Shown: positions 36,872-46,005, counted from the first letter of the stretch. The stretch: DNA of 64,000 bases from DASRLE01 sp963825315 (GCA_963825315.1 CAWGST010000001.1:620001-684000); one strand, 5' to 3'. Program-made: numbers and translations. The notes: generated from the sequence alone by a model not told the origin.

Positions 36872-37790
36872 GGGATATCTCCAGGGCTTGCACGAATGCC
36901 TCCTCCAAGGCGTTGGGGCTGGGGATGATCTCCAGCGGCGCCAGCTTCAACTCATGCAGAACGTTTAACAATGGATTCAACGAATCGGCGTGATGTTCGA
37001 CCTTCAAATGACCGTTGGACAGCAGCTCGCACGGCCATTGGCGGCGCTGGCAAGCCTCCTGTAGTTCATGGTGCCGGCCAGCCACCACGACCTCCGCCGC
37101 TCCCCGCTTGCGCGCTTTCAAGTTCTCCAAGGTGTCATGCACCAGCACCCGGCCGCGGGCGATAATGATAATCTGTTCGCAAACACGCTCCACATCCTGC
37201 AACAGATGCGAGGAGAGCACGACGGTGATTCCGTAAGTCTTCCATAAACTTTGCACCAGTTCCAGGATTTGAGCCTGTCCCTTGGGATCAAGTCCATTGG
37301 TCGGTTCATCCAGGAAAACGATTTCCGGATCATGTACAATCGCCTGGGCCAGCTTGGCGCGCTGCTTGAGCCCGGTGGAATAGGTCTCTATTTTCCGATA
37401 CCGTTCCTGGCCCATGCCGACAAAATCCAGCATTTCATGCGCGCGCTGGCGGGCTGCCTGGAAAGGCAGCCCCGACAACTGCGCGCAATAAGTCACATAC
37501 TCGCATCCAGCCATCCCGGGGATGTGGCAATTCTGCTCCGGGCCGTAACCGACTCGTTTGCGAATCTCGCGCCCTTCGCGGCCGACCTTGCGCCCGAGCA
37601 ATCTGGCGGACCCCGTGGTGATGGGTTGAAGTTGCAGCAGGCACTTCATCAGTGTGGTTTTGCCCGCGCCGTTGGGTCCGAGCAATCCGATTGCGCCCCG
37701 GTTGACATTGAGTGTGACGCCGTCCAGTGCCCGTTGCCGGCCATAGACTTTCGTGAGAACCTCAGTTTCGATTACTGTCTGGGGAGACAT
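36858..37790 (-). CDS. ABC transporter ATPase (first pair)
   Basis: 310 residues from ATG 37790. Walker A GPNGAGKTT, signature YSTGLKQRAKLAQ, Walker B IVFLDEP and the H-switch VVLSSH are intact. The C-terminus carries a smaller accessory domain (VVVAGRHHELQEA and on). The frame is open for 84 more codons upstream, but that stretch lies across the start of dapF on the other strand, so 37790 (with GGGGAG just before it) is the true start. The 82 bases between the divergent starts should hold promoters for both directions. Confidence 0.9.
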   Translation of the reverse strand: MSPQTVIETEVLTKVYGRQRALDGVTLNVNRGAIGLLGPNGAGKTTLMKCLLQLQPITTGSARLLGRKVGREGREIRKRVGYGPEQNCHIPGMAGCEYVTYCAQLSGLPFQAARQRAHEMLDFVGMGQERYRKIETYSTGLKQRAKLAQAIVHDPEIVFLDEPTNGLDPKGQAQILELVQSLWKTYGITVVLSSHLLQDVERVCEQIIIIARGRVLVHDTLENLKARKRGAAEVVVAGRHHELQEACQRRQWPCELLSNGHLKVEHHADSLNPLLNVLHELKLAPLEIIPSPNALEEAFVQALEISHAAA

Positions 37791-37872
37791 GACTCCCCGC
37801 CATTGTGGAAGCAAAGTCCCGCCGGAGCAATCTGAATTGAACTGCGCGCCTTCCACTGCTACCTTTTCACTC

Positions 37873-38718
37873 ATGGTCGCCAAATTCACCAAGATGAGCG
37901 GGGCGGGCAACGATTTCGTGTTGATTGACAATCGCTCCCAAACCATCCCTCTCGACGCCGCCCAAGCCGCGCGCTTGTGCGACCGGCATCGGGGCATCGG
38001 GGCCGACGGCCTCATTGTCCTCAAGCCCTGCGCCTCCGGCAAGGCGGATTGGGCCTGGGACTTTTACAACAGCGACGGCAGTCTGGCCGAAATGTGCGGC
38101 AATGGCGCGCGATGTTTCGGCCGCTTTGTCCGGCGGCTGACCGGCGCGCAGAACGGCTTCACCTTCGAAACTCGCGCCGGGGTTGTCACCGCCCGTTTCA
38201 AGGGCGAAGCAGTCGCCGTCACTCTGACTGCGCCCAGGGATTTGCGTTTGCATCAGATGGTTTCGTTGAGCGTCGGCCCGACGGCCATTCATTCGCTGGA
38301 CACGGGCGTGCCTCATGCGGTGCTGTTTGTCCCGGACGCGGACCGCGCCATGGTGCAGAACATCGGCTCGGAGATTCGTCATCACCCTCATTTCGCGCCG
38401 CGCGGCGCCAATGTGAATTTCGTCCAATTGCTCGGCGGCAACGCCATCCGCGTCCGCACCTACGAGCGCGGGGTGGAGGGCGAAACCCTGGCCTGCGGCA
38501 CGGGGGTGACGGCATCGGCCTTGATCGCGGCTGAACTGCACCATGTGCAACCGCCCGTCGCGGTGCATGTGCTGGGCGGAAAAGTGCTGGAAGTGAGTTT
38601 TGAAAAAAGCGGCGGCCAATTCGCCAACGTCGTTCTGAGCGGTCCGGCCGACTTTGTGTTCGAGGGCAGGATCGAGCTGATGGACTTGCTGGAAAACCCC
38701 GCCGGCGCCGGGCCGTAA
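37873..38718 (+). CDS. dapF: Diaminopimelate epimerase
   Basis: Interconverts LL- and meso-diaminopimelate in the lysine and peptidoglycan pathway. 281 residues from ATG 37873. Both catalytic cysteines are visible: Cys75 in EMCGNGARCFGR and Cys208 in TLACGTGVTASA. The opening FTKMSGAGNDFVLIDN and the middle FYNSDGS are conserved. The ten-base gap to the MFS gene suggests co-transcription with it. Confidence 0.95.
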   Translation: MVAKFTKMSGAGNDFVLIDNRSQTIPLDAAQAARLCDRHRGIGADGLIVLKPCASGKADWAWDFYNSDGSLAEMCGNGARCFGRFVRRLTGAQNGFTFETRAGVVTARFKGEAVAVTLTAPRDLRLHQMVSLSVGPTAIHSLDTGVPHAVLFVPDADRAMVQNIGSEIRHHPHFAPRGANVNFVQLLGGNAIRVRTYERGVEGETLACGTGVTASALIAAELHHVQPPVAVHVLGGKVLEVSFEKSGGQFANVVLSGPADFVFEGRIELMDLLENPAGAGP

Positions 38719-38728
38719 TATTTTTTGC

Positions 38729-40018
38729 GTGGCGCCACCTTCAACAGACCAAAAAGCCAGCCCTTATGCCATCCTGCGCAACCGGGATTTTTTGTATTAT
38801 TTGCTGGGCCGTTTCATGGCGGCCTTCGGCCAGCAAATGCTGACCATGGCCGTGGGTTGGGAGCTTTATGAGCGCACCCATTCCTCGCTCGCCCTGGGCT
38901 TGGTCGGATTGACCGCCTATTTGCCCATGGTGCTCATGACGCTGCCGGCCGGCCACGTCGCCGACACCCGGCAACGCAAGCAGGTGATTATCCTGATGCA
39001 GGCGGCAATGGCGCTCACCTCGTTGGGTTTGGCACTCGTTTCCTGGAAGGAAATGCCGGTGGCGTGGATTTTTATCTGCCTCTTCGCGGCGGGCGTGGCC
39101 CAAACCTTTCTCTGGTCGGCCAGCGCGTCGTTTCTGCCGCAATTGGTGGCCCGCGAGGAATTTCCCCTGGCGGTCAACTGGTCTTCCAGCACCTTTCAAT
39201 TTTCCGCCGTGACCGGCCCGGCGGCGAGCGGCGCCCTCATTGCCTTGACCCACCGCGCGGCCGCCGTCTATACCCTCAACGCCCTGGCGGCGTTATTCTG
39301 TCTGGCCATGATTTGCCTCGTCCGCGCGCGGCCCAAGCCCGTCGTGAAGCAGGAGGTTACCGTCGAATCGCTCCTGGGCGGATTTCGTTTTGTCTTCGGG
39401 CACCGCATGATTCTTGGCACCATAACCCTGGATCTGTTCGCCGTCTTGTTTGGCGGGGCCACCGCGCTCTTGCCCGTCTATGCCAAGGACATCTTAAGGG
39501 TTGGGCCGCAGGGACTGGGTCTGTTGACGGCGGCCCTGCCGGTCGGCTCAATGACCTGCGCCCTGCTCATGGCCCATCGTCCTCCCATGAAAAAAGCCGG
39601 GCGCACCCTGATCGCGGCGGTGATAATTTTTGGTTTGGCCACGGTGGCCTTTGGCGGGTCGCGCTGGTTTTGGTTTTCGATCCTCATGCTGTTCCTCTGC
39701 GGTTTTGTGGACAACGTCAGCGTGATTGTCCGCCATACCCTGGTGCAATTGCTCACGCCGGATGCGATGCGCGGACGCGTCTCGTCCGTCAACAATTTAT
39801 TTATCGGCACCTCCAATCAACTGGGGGGATTTGAATCGGGGCTGGTCAGCCAGTACTTCGGCCCCGTTTTTTCGGTGGTGTCGGGAGGCGTGGCCACAGT
39901 TTTGGTGGTGCTGGCCGTGGCCTGGATCTGGCCCGAAATCCCGCGCTTCGACCGCCTCGTGCAATCCGAGGAGCCGAATCCCTCAAGCCCCGGCCCGGCC
40001 GGCGTCCCTCAAAAGTAG
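38729..40018 (+). CDS. MFS transporter (MFS_3 / EntS-like)
   Basis: 429 residues from a GTG start, about 12 membrane helices. FLYYLLGRFMAAFGQQMLTM in the first helix and the loop AGHVADTRQRKQ between helices 2 and 3 (the MFS A-motif) place it in the MFS_3 group that contains enterobactin and multidrug exporters. MRGRVSSVNNLFIGTSNQLG is the matching second-half motif. The substrate is unknown. Its stop overlaps the converging thioredoxin-like gene by ten bases. Confidence 0.85.
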   Translation: MAPPSTDQKASPYAILRNRDFLYYLLGRFMAAFGQQMLTMAVGWELYERTHSSLALGLVGLTAYLPMVLMTLPAGHVADTRQRKQVIILMQAAMALTSLGLALVSWKEMPVAWIFICLFAAGVAQTFLWSASASFLPQLVAREEFPLAVNWSSSTFQFSAVTGPAASGALIALTHRAAAVYTLNALAALFCLAMICLVRARPKPVVKQEVTVESLLGGFRFVFGHRMILGTITLDLFAVLFGGATALLPVYAKDILRVGPQGLGLLTAALPVGSMTCALLMAHRPPMKKAGRTLIAAVIIFGLATVAFGGSRWFWFSILMLFLCGFVDNVSVIVRHTLVQLLTPDAMRGRVSSVNNLFIGTSNQLGGFESGLVSQYFGPVFSVVSGGVATVLVVLAVAWIWPEIPRFDRLVQSEEPNPSSPGPAGVPQK

Positions 40019-40584
40019 TCCGGCGCGTTGCCCGGCTTCCACTTGATGTTGCAGCCCATGCTGGCGGTTTGCGGTTCCGGGACCGGTTTGCCCGCCAGGA
40101 CGGCGTCGAGTGCCGCGCGCAAGTCCCTGCCTGTGACCGGCCGGCCGTTGCCAGGGCGGCTGTCGTCGAACTGCCCGCGATAAACCAGCTTGCGGTTCTT
40201 GTCGAAAAGAAAAATATCCGGCGTGCAGGCGGCGCGATAAGCCCGGGCGGCGGACTGCGCCTCGTCGTAGAGGTAGGGAAAAACATAACCCGCCGCTTTG
40301 ACTTCCTGCTTCATTCTTTCCGGGCTGTCCTCGGGGTAATTTTGGACGTCGTTGGAATTGATGGCCACGATGGCCGCCCCGCGCCGCTGGTATTCCCGGC
40401 CCAAGTCCGCCAAAGCGGACCGGATATGTTTGACGTAAGGGCAATGGTTGCAGATGAAAAGGACGAGCAGGGCCGGGGCCGATTTAAAATCAGCCGGCGA
40501 GACCATTTGCCCGCGGGTATCCGGCAGGCGAAAGTCCGGCGCGCTGGTTCCCAGCGCCAACATGGTGGAAGGTGTCAGGGCCAT
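40009..40584 (-). CDS. Thioredoxin-like redoxin (AhpC/TSA type)
   Basis: 191 residues from ATG 40584. APDFRLPDTRGQMVSPADF and LVLFICNHCPYVKHIRSALADL define the fold; the active pair is Cys-Asn-His-Cys (CNHCPY). The next parts, AIVAINSNDVQNYPEDSPERM and TPDIFLFDKNRKLVYRGQFDD, fit the family that includes small cytoplasmic peroxiredoxin-like proteins. An in-frame TTG at 40653 would add 23 residues without conservation. There is no signal peptide. Confidence 0.85.
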   Translation of the reverse strand: MALTPSTMLALGTSAPDFRLPDTRGQMVSPADFKSAPALLVLFICNHCPYVKHIRSALADLGREYQRRGAAIVAINSNDVQNYPEDSPERMKQEVKAAGYVFPYLYDEAQSAARAYRAACTPDIFLFDKNRKLVYRGQFDDSRPGNGRPVTGRDLRAALDAVLAGKPVPEPQTASMGCNIKWKPGNAPDYF

Positions 40585-40778
40585 ATCGTAAAGGTCGGGG
40601 TTTCTTAATAATCCCCACGCGCGCAATCTGTCTTCGTTTGCCGGATTTGTCAATCCACGAAACGACGCACTATCATTCGGCCAAAAGTGTGCTATATTGA
40701 ACCAAATTGAACCAAAGGAAAAGGAATCCCGCCAGGGGACTCAGGTTACGCAGCCAGGTTGCCGATGAAAGAAATGGG

Positions 40779-41678
40779 ATGTTGTCGCCAATGGTTGGAA
40801 ATGCAGGGTCGGTCGCCCGCCACAAAACAGCGCTGATTGTGGAAGGCGGAGCGATGCGCGGAGCGTGGGCGGCAGGGGTGCTGGCCTATCTTCAGGAGTG
40901 CGGGAAGCGGCAATACGATCTGGTTTATGCGGCCTCTTCCGGCGCCTGTTCGGCGGCCTATTTTGTCGCTGACATGTGGGAGCCGGGTCTGGCCATCTGG
41001 CGCGAACTGGCCTGCAACGTGGTTCGCAAAAGCAATTTCCTGCGGCGCAAACCGATCATTGACCTGGCTTACCTGGTGGATTATGTCATCCGCAAGCGCG
41101 TTCCGCTTTCCGTCGAGCTGCTGCAAAAGATGCCCACCCGCTTTTTCATCGTGCTGACCGACTGTCACACGGGTGAACCGGTTTACTTCCATGCCTGCGA
41201 TGACCGGGTCTTTGCCGCCCTCCGCGCCACCTCTTCCATGCCTTTGGCGACGCGCGGGTTTGATTACGTGGACGGCCAGCCCTTCGCTGACGGCGGGGTG
41301 GCGGACCCCATCCCCCTCAAACGGGCGATCCAGGATGGCGCGACGGACATCACCGTGGTGCTGACACACAATCCCGCCTTCCGCCTCAAGCCGACCCCGC
41401 ACTGGATGGGCCGGCTGGCCTACCCGGATTTTCCCGAAGTGGCCCGGGTCTGGACTGCGCGGCAAAATGTGAATTACAACGCCGCCCTCGACTTGATGAA
41501 GCAACCGCCGGCGGGGGTCCGGATCCAGGTGTTTCGTCCGCTCCGGCCAATGCCGGTGGGTTCCTTCTCCGTTGAGCCGAAACAAATCGCCGCCGCCCTG
41601 ATCTTGGGCCACGACGAGGCGTTGCAACAAACGGAGTTCATGAAGAGGAAACCGTTGGACGCTTCAGTTCCCGATTGA
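40779..41678 (+). CDS. Patatin-like phospholipase with altered nucleophile elbow
   Basis: About 299 residues. The oxyanion motif VEGGAMRGAWAAGVL and the catalytic aspartate in FADGGVADPIPL (DGG) are clear, as in YjjU-like bacterial patatins. The nucleophile elbow is AASSGACSAAY, in which the first glycine of GxSxG is alanine; the serine remains. The likely function is lipid acyl hydrolysis in the cytoplasm. ATG 40779 is chosen; TTG 40707 would add 24 basic residues, and ATG 40791 is also possible. Confidence 0.8.
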   Translation: MLSPMVGNAGSVARHKTALIVEGGAMRGAWAAGVLAYLQECGKRQYDLVYAASSGACSAAYFVADMWEPGLAIWRELACNVVRKSNFLRRKPIIDLAYLVDYVIRKRVPLSVELLQKMPTRFFIVLTDCHTGEPVYFHACDDRVFAALRATSSMPLATRGFDYVDGQPFADGGVADPIPLKRAIQDGATDITVVLTHNPAFRLKPTPHWMGRLAYPDFPEVARVWTARQNVNYNAALDLMKQPPAGVRIQVFRPLRPMPVGSFSVEPKQIAAALILGHDEALQQTEFMKRKPLDASVPD

Positions 41679-41720
41679 TTTCGCGGCTGGCGGGGATCGT
41701 CGCTGCCACGGTGAATGACA

Positions 41721-43253
41721 TTATCGCGTATTGCTGACAAACGCGATCCGCGCGCTGTCCGGCGACCACGAAGGGACATTCATCGTTCCTTGTCCGCCAT
41801 AGACATAGGCTATCACCTTCGGCTGGCCGCCTTCGATCGGCAGCAGGCGAAGGTAGATTTGTTTGTAATAGGGATGGGCCTCTGGAGCCACATCCTTGCT
41901 GAAGGAAAGAAACGCGATCCATTTTCCATCGGGAGAAACATGTGGAAACCAATTGTTGAACTCGTCGTTCGTCACTTGTTCCTGGTCCTGCCCGTCCGGC
42001 TTCATTCGCCATAGTTGCATGGTCCCGCTGCGGGTGGAATTGAAATAGATATGCCTCCCGTCCGGCGTGTATTCGGGGCCGTCGTTCAATCCCGGCGCCT
42101 CCGTCAGCCGCGTTTCCGTTCCCCCGCCGTCGGACGGCATTTTGTAAATGTCGAACTTTCCATTCCGTCCGCCTGTATAGACGAGAAACTTACCGTCGGG
42201 CGACCAGCCGTGAAGGTAGGACGGTGCCAAAGGCGTGATCGCTTTGGGTTTTCCGCCTGCGACAGGCGCCGTGAAGACGCGCGACTGCCCGCCGTGATCG
42301 GCGCTCTGGTCGCTGATGCCCAGCATCGTCCCGTCGAACGATAACACATGATCGTTGTTGTTCCGAACGCAAGGCTCCGTGTTCAGGATCGACGGCGTCT
42401 TGGCGGCGAGATCGAAGCGGCACAATCGTCCCCAGCCCGCCGCCCGTCCGCTGATGTTATAAATCAGCGCCCGGCCGTCGCGCGTCCAGTTTGGCGCCTC
42501 GAACGGCTCCTGCGATCTGTATATCTGCTCCAGTTTGCCGCTCTGAACGTGGAGGATTTCCAGCACGCTCCCAATATAGTCCCGGTAGGGCACAAACCCT
42601 TCCGGCGCGGGGCGGATGATTCGCACATCGCGGAAAATGGCCTTCTCCACCACGTCTGCCGTGTGCGAGCAAATGAAAAGCCCGGCGCACACTTCGTCGC
42701 CCAAATCAAAGTTGGTCAGTTGCGCGCTGGCAAACGGCTCCCCGTAACGCGCCGCCGAAAAAATGCAAGTGTTTCCCCTGCGCTCGAACTGCAACACGTT
42801 CGCGTTGCTGATGGTCAGAGCGATTTGTTCGGTATTGCTTCCCGCCGCGCGGCGGAACTGCAATGAGGTCAGGCCGTCCCCGTGCTCCGCGCAATCCGCG
42901 TAGGGCGCGCCCGTCTCCAGGCTCGGGCGCACCATCCAGCCCACTTTTCTGTGGGCGATGGCGCCTTGGCCGATGAATTCAATGCGGGCGCGAAGAATGA
43001 AATCCCCCTTCATCTTCCTCCACAGAAAATGGAACTGGTCGGTGGTGAACCACATGTTTGTCCCCGCGCCGGTCAGGGTGTATTCCTGGCTGGCGGGGTC
43101 ATAGCTGGCCGAGCCGGCCAGCTTCAGCGAGCCAACATCGCCATGCGATTCAAACTCGCCCAGCGAGGTGTCCTGCGAGCGGGCCGAAAAAATTCCCGAT
43201 GAAAGAAGAGCGCACATTGTCAGTAATATATTTTGGCGGGTGCCGGTATTCAT
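41721..43253 (-). CDS. Exported TolB-like (PD40) beta-propeller protein with a concanavalin-like domain
   Basis: 510 residues from ATG 43253, with a signal peptide (ILLTMCALLSSGIFSARSQ). Residues about 30-220 resemble a DUF1349-like lectin fold (FLWRKMKGDFILRARIEF, VGWMVRPSLE). The rest is a propeller of PD40 repeats, each with an SPDGK-type turn (WSPDGKFLVYTGG, YTPDGRHIYFNS, VSPDGKWIAFLS, WSPDSARIAFVS). Such proteins are periplasmic or surface-bound; some relatives degrade or bind sugars. The function is open. Four bases of the stop region lie 42 bases after the convergent patatin gene. Confidence 0.75.
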   Translation of the reverse strand: MNTGTRQNILLTMCALLSSGIFSARSQDTSLGEFESHGDVGSLKLAGSASYDPASQEYTLTGAGTNMWFTTDQFHFLWRKMKGDFILRARIEFIGQGAIAHRKVGWMVRPSLETGAPYADCAEHGDGLTSLQFRRAAGSNTEQIALTISNANVLQFERRGNTCIFSAARYGEPFASAQLTNFDLGDEVCAGLFICSHTADVVEKAIFRDVRIIRPAPEGFVPYRDYIGSVLEILHVQSGKLEQIYRSQEPFEAPNWTRDGRALIYNISGRAAGWGRLCRFDLAAKTPSILNTEPCVRNNNDHVLSFDGTMLGISDQSADHGGQSRVFTAPVAGGKPKAITPLAPSYLHGWSPDGKFLVYTGGRNGKFDIYKMPSDGGGTETRLTEAPGLNDGPEYTPDGRHIYFNSTRSGTMQLWRMKPDGQDQEQVTNDEFNNWFPHVSPDGKWIAFLSFSKDVAPEAHPYYKQIYLRLLPIEGGQPKVIAYVYGGQGTMNVPSWSPDSARIAFVSNTR

Positions 43254-43960
43254 TAGGGGGGAAGGTGGGCCGCGCCCCGCCAAAAGGCAAGCCCTTTGCG
43301 GGTTAGGCGCATCTCGGCATCTTTCGGCTTTGTTCGGGGTCTCCCGGACCTGGTGCCCCTTCTCACCAACAACTACGAAAAGAAGATGAAACGCGGGCGC
43401 TCTGGGCACAAGGACCAGAAAGATTAACCGCGAAATACCCTGGCAAAAAACGCAGGATATGGATGATAGGAGGTCCGAAAAATCGGCAACACGGCAACAA
43501 ATGTTGATAATCAACGACTTAGCTGGCAACAAAATCGGCAACAGACCGGCAACAAAGCGGCAACATTTTGGTGCATTCGCCTCAATCTGGCTAAATTTGA
43601 CCATCCGCGTCGTGCAGGGCACCGGCACACCAAGACCACGTCGCCGCGCTTAAAGCTGGTCATAAAGGACGAAGTCATCTTCCAACCGGGGCAATTGCCG
43701 GATGCAGATGGTCATTACGGCCCTTCCGCCTGACCGCAAAAAGTGCCATTTGAAAGGACTGACGCCGGGATGGAAATGGCACGACACGACCCCTGACCGA
43801 CCCTGACAGCGCATCTGGCGAGGCATGAGCACATCCTGCCGGAAAATGTGCTGCTGTGAATTAGTTTAAAAAGTTACCAACGCCGTAATGGGTGACACCG
43901 GCATGACACCGGCACACGGGAGCCACTTCATGAATCAGCCCTACCTTTCTTCATAAAGCT
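43254..43960. other. Intergenic stretch with GGCAACA repeats
   Basis: No credible gene in about 700 bases. Between 43479 and 43566 the motif GGCAACA occurs six times on this strand, and 43479-43500 is the reverse complement of 29116-29137. The left part is likely the upstream region of the beta-propeller gene. Confidence 0.55.
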
Positions 43961-43971
43961 TAACTTCTCTG

Positions 43972-44025
43972 TTGACAAGGCCCCAGTTGCAGTTAGAATC
44001 CAATTAGATTCTATTTGGAATCTAA
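43972..44025 (+). promoter_or_regulatory. Promoter and overlapping operator of the RHH regulator
   Basis: TTGACA (43972-43977), 16 bases, TAGAAT (43994-43999). The region 43993-44025 has three copies of a TTAGAWTC-like half-site: TTAGAATC, TTAGATTC and, inverted, GGAATCTAA. They cover the -10 box, so a bound repressor would block RNA polymerase. Confidence 0.65.
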
Positions 44026-44030
44026 GAGCA

Positions 44031-44258
44031 ATGGCAAAACGAAACGGAATTGAGACTGTTAAAATCCAGGTATCTTTGGATGCGGTGACGGACAATGTAC
44101 TTCAAAAAATGATTGGTTTGCCTGGCAAAACAAAGGGCGAAGTTGCCTCATGGATCATCCGAGAATGGATATGGCACAACCCAGAGGCATTGGACCGTAT
44201 CGGGGCCTCAATTAAACCCGCCACTGAGCAGAAAAATAACCGAGAACAGGAGAAATAA
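44031..44258 (+). CDS. Small ribbon-helix-helix-like regulator
   Basis: 75 residues. A strand VKIQVSLDAVTDNVLQKM followed by GKTKGEVASWIIREWIWHN fits a CopG/Arc-like ribbon-helix-helix DNA-binding protein; the C-terminus is a charged tail. It stands in front of the methyltransferase gene (two bases between stop and ATG), and its promoter contains repeated half-sites, so it probably represses the whole cluster. This is common for controller proteins of restriction-modification operons, although those are mostly helix-turn-helix. Confidence 0.6.
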   Translation: MAKRNGIETVKIQVSLDAVTDNVLQKMIGLPGKTKGEVASWIIREWIWHNPEALDRIGASIKPATEQKNNREQEK

Positions 44259-44260
44259 GG

Positions 44261-45559
44261 ATGCCTTCTGATGTTGAAGTTCAAGTAGAGGGCCGAGCAT
44301 CCTCAACGCTGGTTGGATTTTGCGCGCCTACTCCAAAAGGACAAGTCGTGAAAGATCAGTCAAACCTAGCAATTGCGGTTCCGGATTCTCTGATTCATGC
44401 AGTTCTCAGCCAGGACAAGGTGGAGGAGCCGCCGCACAGTTTTTACAAATATCCTGCCAGGTTTTCTCCTGTTTTCGCACGAGAAGCAATTAAGGCGTTC
44501 ACACGCGAGGGCGATACAGTGATCGATCCGTTTTGCGGCAGTGGCACGTCATTAGTTGAGGCAATAGCGCTGGGCAGAAGGGCTGCCGGGTTTGACATCA
44601 GTTCCTTGGCCGTTTTCCTGGCCAGGGCAAAGACGACCCCGCTTTCGGTCCACGACAAAAAAGAAATAATGGAGTGGAGCCGTGTAATTGCGTCCGTCGA
44701 GCAGAATCGGGTGGGAATGGGCGTCGTGGCAACGCCGGAAGCAGCGCACTACCATCGACATTTGCCCGAGGGACCAAAAGAGTTTTTCGAGACTGTGATT
44801 GGACTTTCGAGATTCCTCAAAAGTCAGCGGCAGCAAAGCCTTGTCCGGCTGGCCTTATTGGCAGTTGGACAGTGGGCGTTGGATTGCAAGACCCGAACAC
44901 CAACGTGGACTGAATTGCGCACGCGGTTCTGTGAGAAAGTCGGCGTAGTTGTTGAGAACCAGTACGAGTTTGTCAAGCGGGTGGCAAAGTCAAATAGAAT
45001 ACCCCGCTGGCGCCTTTCGCAGACGCGGCGCATAATCAACCGTACGTCTGAGGAAAGCGGTGACGACGGTCGTATTCCGCCCGATTGGCTTCCCGCCAGA
45101 CTTGTATTGACATCCCCTCCATATCCCGGCGTCCATGTTCTGTATCATCGGTGGCAGATCAACGGTCGAAGAGAGACGCCGGCACCATTTTGGTTGGCGG
45201 ACAGTCGGGACGGAGCTGGCGAGTCTTACTACTGTTTGGGCCCACGGGACGAGCCTGCGCTACATACTTATTTCGAGAGGCTGGCGAAAGCGTTTATCTC
45301 GGTTCGTGATTTGATTGACAATCAATCGCTGGTTGTCCAACTCGTGGCGTTTTCCGCCCCGGAATGGCAGTTACCGGCATACTTGCAAAAAATGGAGTTG
45401 GCTGGATTTAGCGAAATTCGCCCAATCTGTGACGAGGGTTATCTGTTTGAAGGGCGGATATGGCGCGATGTGCCAGGAAGGAAATGGTACGCAAATCAGC
45501 GGGTAAAATCGGCCGCCGCGAAAGAAGTTATGCTTTTTCACCGGATTACTCGCAGATAA
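44261..45559 (+). CDS. Site-specific DNA methyltransferase (TSPPY type)
   Basis: 432 residues. The SAM-binding motif VIDPFCGSGTSLVEAI (Asp89) comes first and the catalytic TSPPYPGVHV (284-288) later, so the order is I before IV. TSPPY is found in N4-cytosine and some N6-adenine enzymes. Residues 55-85 (HSFYKYPARFSPVFAREAI) are the usual lead-in. A region of about 170 residues between the motifs may hold the target-recognition part. It is preceded by the regulator and followed by a small protein and a GHKL ATPase. It looks intact, in contrast to the damaged genes downstream, so the DNA may still be methylated. Base composition is lower in G+C than the flanks. Confidence 0.85.
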   Translation: MPSDVEVQVEGRASSTLVGFCAPTPKGQVVKDQSNLAIAVPDSLIHAVLSQDKVEEPPHSFYKYPARFSPVFAREAIKAFTREGDTVIDPFCGSGTSLVEAIALGRRAAGFDISSLAVFLARAKTTPLSVHDKKEIMEWSRVIASVEQNRVGMGVVATPEAAHYHRHLPEGPKEFFETVIGLSRFLKSQRQQSLVRLALLAVGQWALDCKTRTPTWTELRTRFCEKVGVVVENQYEFVKRVAKSNRIPRWRLSQTRRIINRTSEESGDDGRIPPDWLPARLVLTSPPYPGVHVLYHRWQINGRRETPAPFWLADSRDGAGESYYCLGPRDEPALHTYFERLAKAFISVRDLIDNQSLVVQLVAFSAPEWQLPAYLQKMELAGFSEIRPICDEGYLFEGRIWRDVPGRKWYANQRVKSAAAKEVMLFHRITRR

Positions 45560-45581
45560 ACGGGCAAAGAACAAAACCTAT

Positions 45582-45989
45582 TTGCTACCGACACAAGCGT
45601 GTTTGGATTTTGCGAACCTCATCAACCCATTGTTGGACCAGCCGGTTCTGGAAAAGCCGGCGCAGAAGTTTAGTCAAGAGGAGATTGCGTGGCTCGGCGA
45701 TCACATCGCTAAAAATGTGCCTGTAGAGGCGTGCGCCTATCGAACTATTCTTAATGGTCTCCAGGATGGGCAGAAAACCCCAGATGCACTGGACAATTTT
45801 GTGCGCGAGCACGCCAAAGGCAAAAATGATCTCACAGAGGCGTTTGTGAGCACGCAGCGAAGCGGAGCCGTCTCCCGAATGGCAGACCTGAATCTTATCA
45901 GGCGGCAGCGCGACGGCACGAAAGTGTCGTATGAAATTACGGAACTGAGTGAAAAATGGATGAAACTGTATATAAGTGATATGAAGTAA
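45582..45989 (+). CDS. Small winged-helix-like protein of unknown role
   Basis: 135 residues from a TTG start (no ATG is available). The first part is helical and acidic; the end (FVSTQRSGAVSRMADLNLIRRQRDGTKVSYEITELS) reads like a winged helix with a beta hairpin. It lies between the methyltransferase and the GHKL ATPase with short gaps (22 and 16 bases), so it belongs to the same operon. A DNA-binding or target-recognition role is a guess. Confidence 0.5.
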   Translation: MLPTQACLDFANLINPLLDQPVLEKPAQKFSQEEIAWLGDHIAKNVPVEACAYRTILNGLQDGQKTPDALDNFVREHAKGKNDLTEAFVSTQRSGAVSRMADLNLIRRQRDGTKVSYEITELSEKWMKLYISDMK

Positions 45990-46005
45990 TAACCCAAAAT
46001 GAACA

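Noticed and set aside
37791..38042. N-terminal extension of the first ABC ATPase
   Set aside because: It would overlap dapF on the other strand and lacks conservation. The P-loop domain starts right after ATG 37790.
43459..43832. Small open frames on both strands
   Set aside because: They run through the GGCAACA repeats, have no ribosome site and no recognisable domain.
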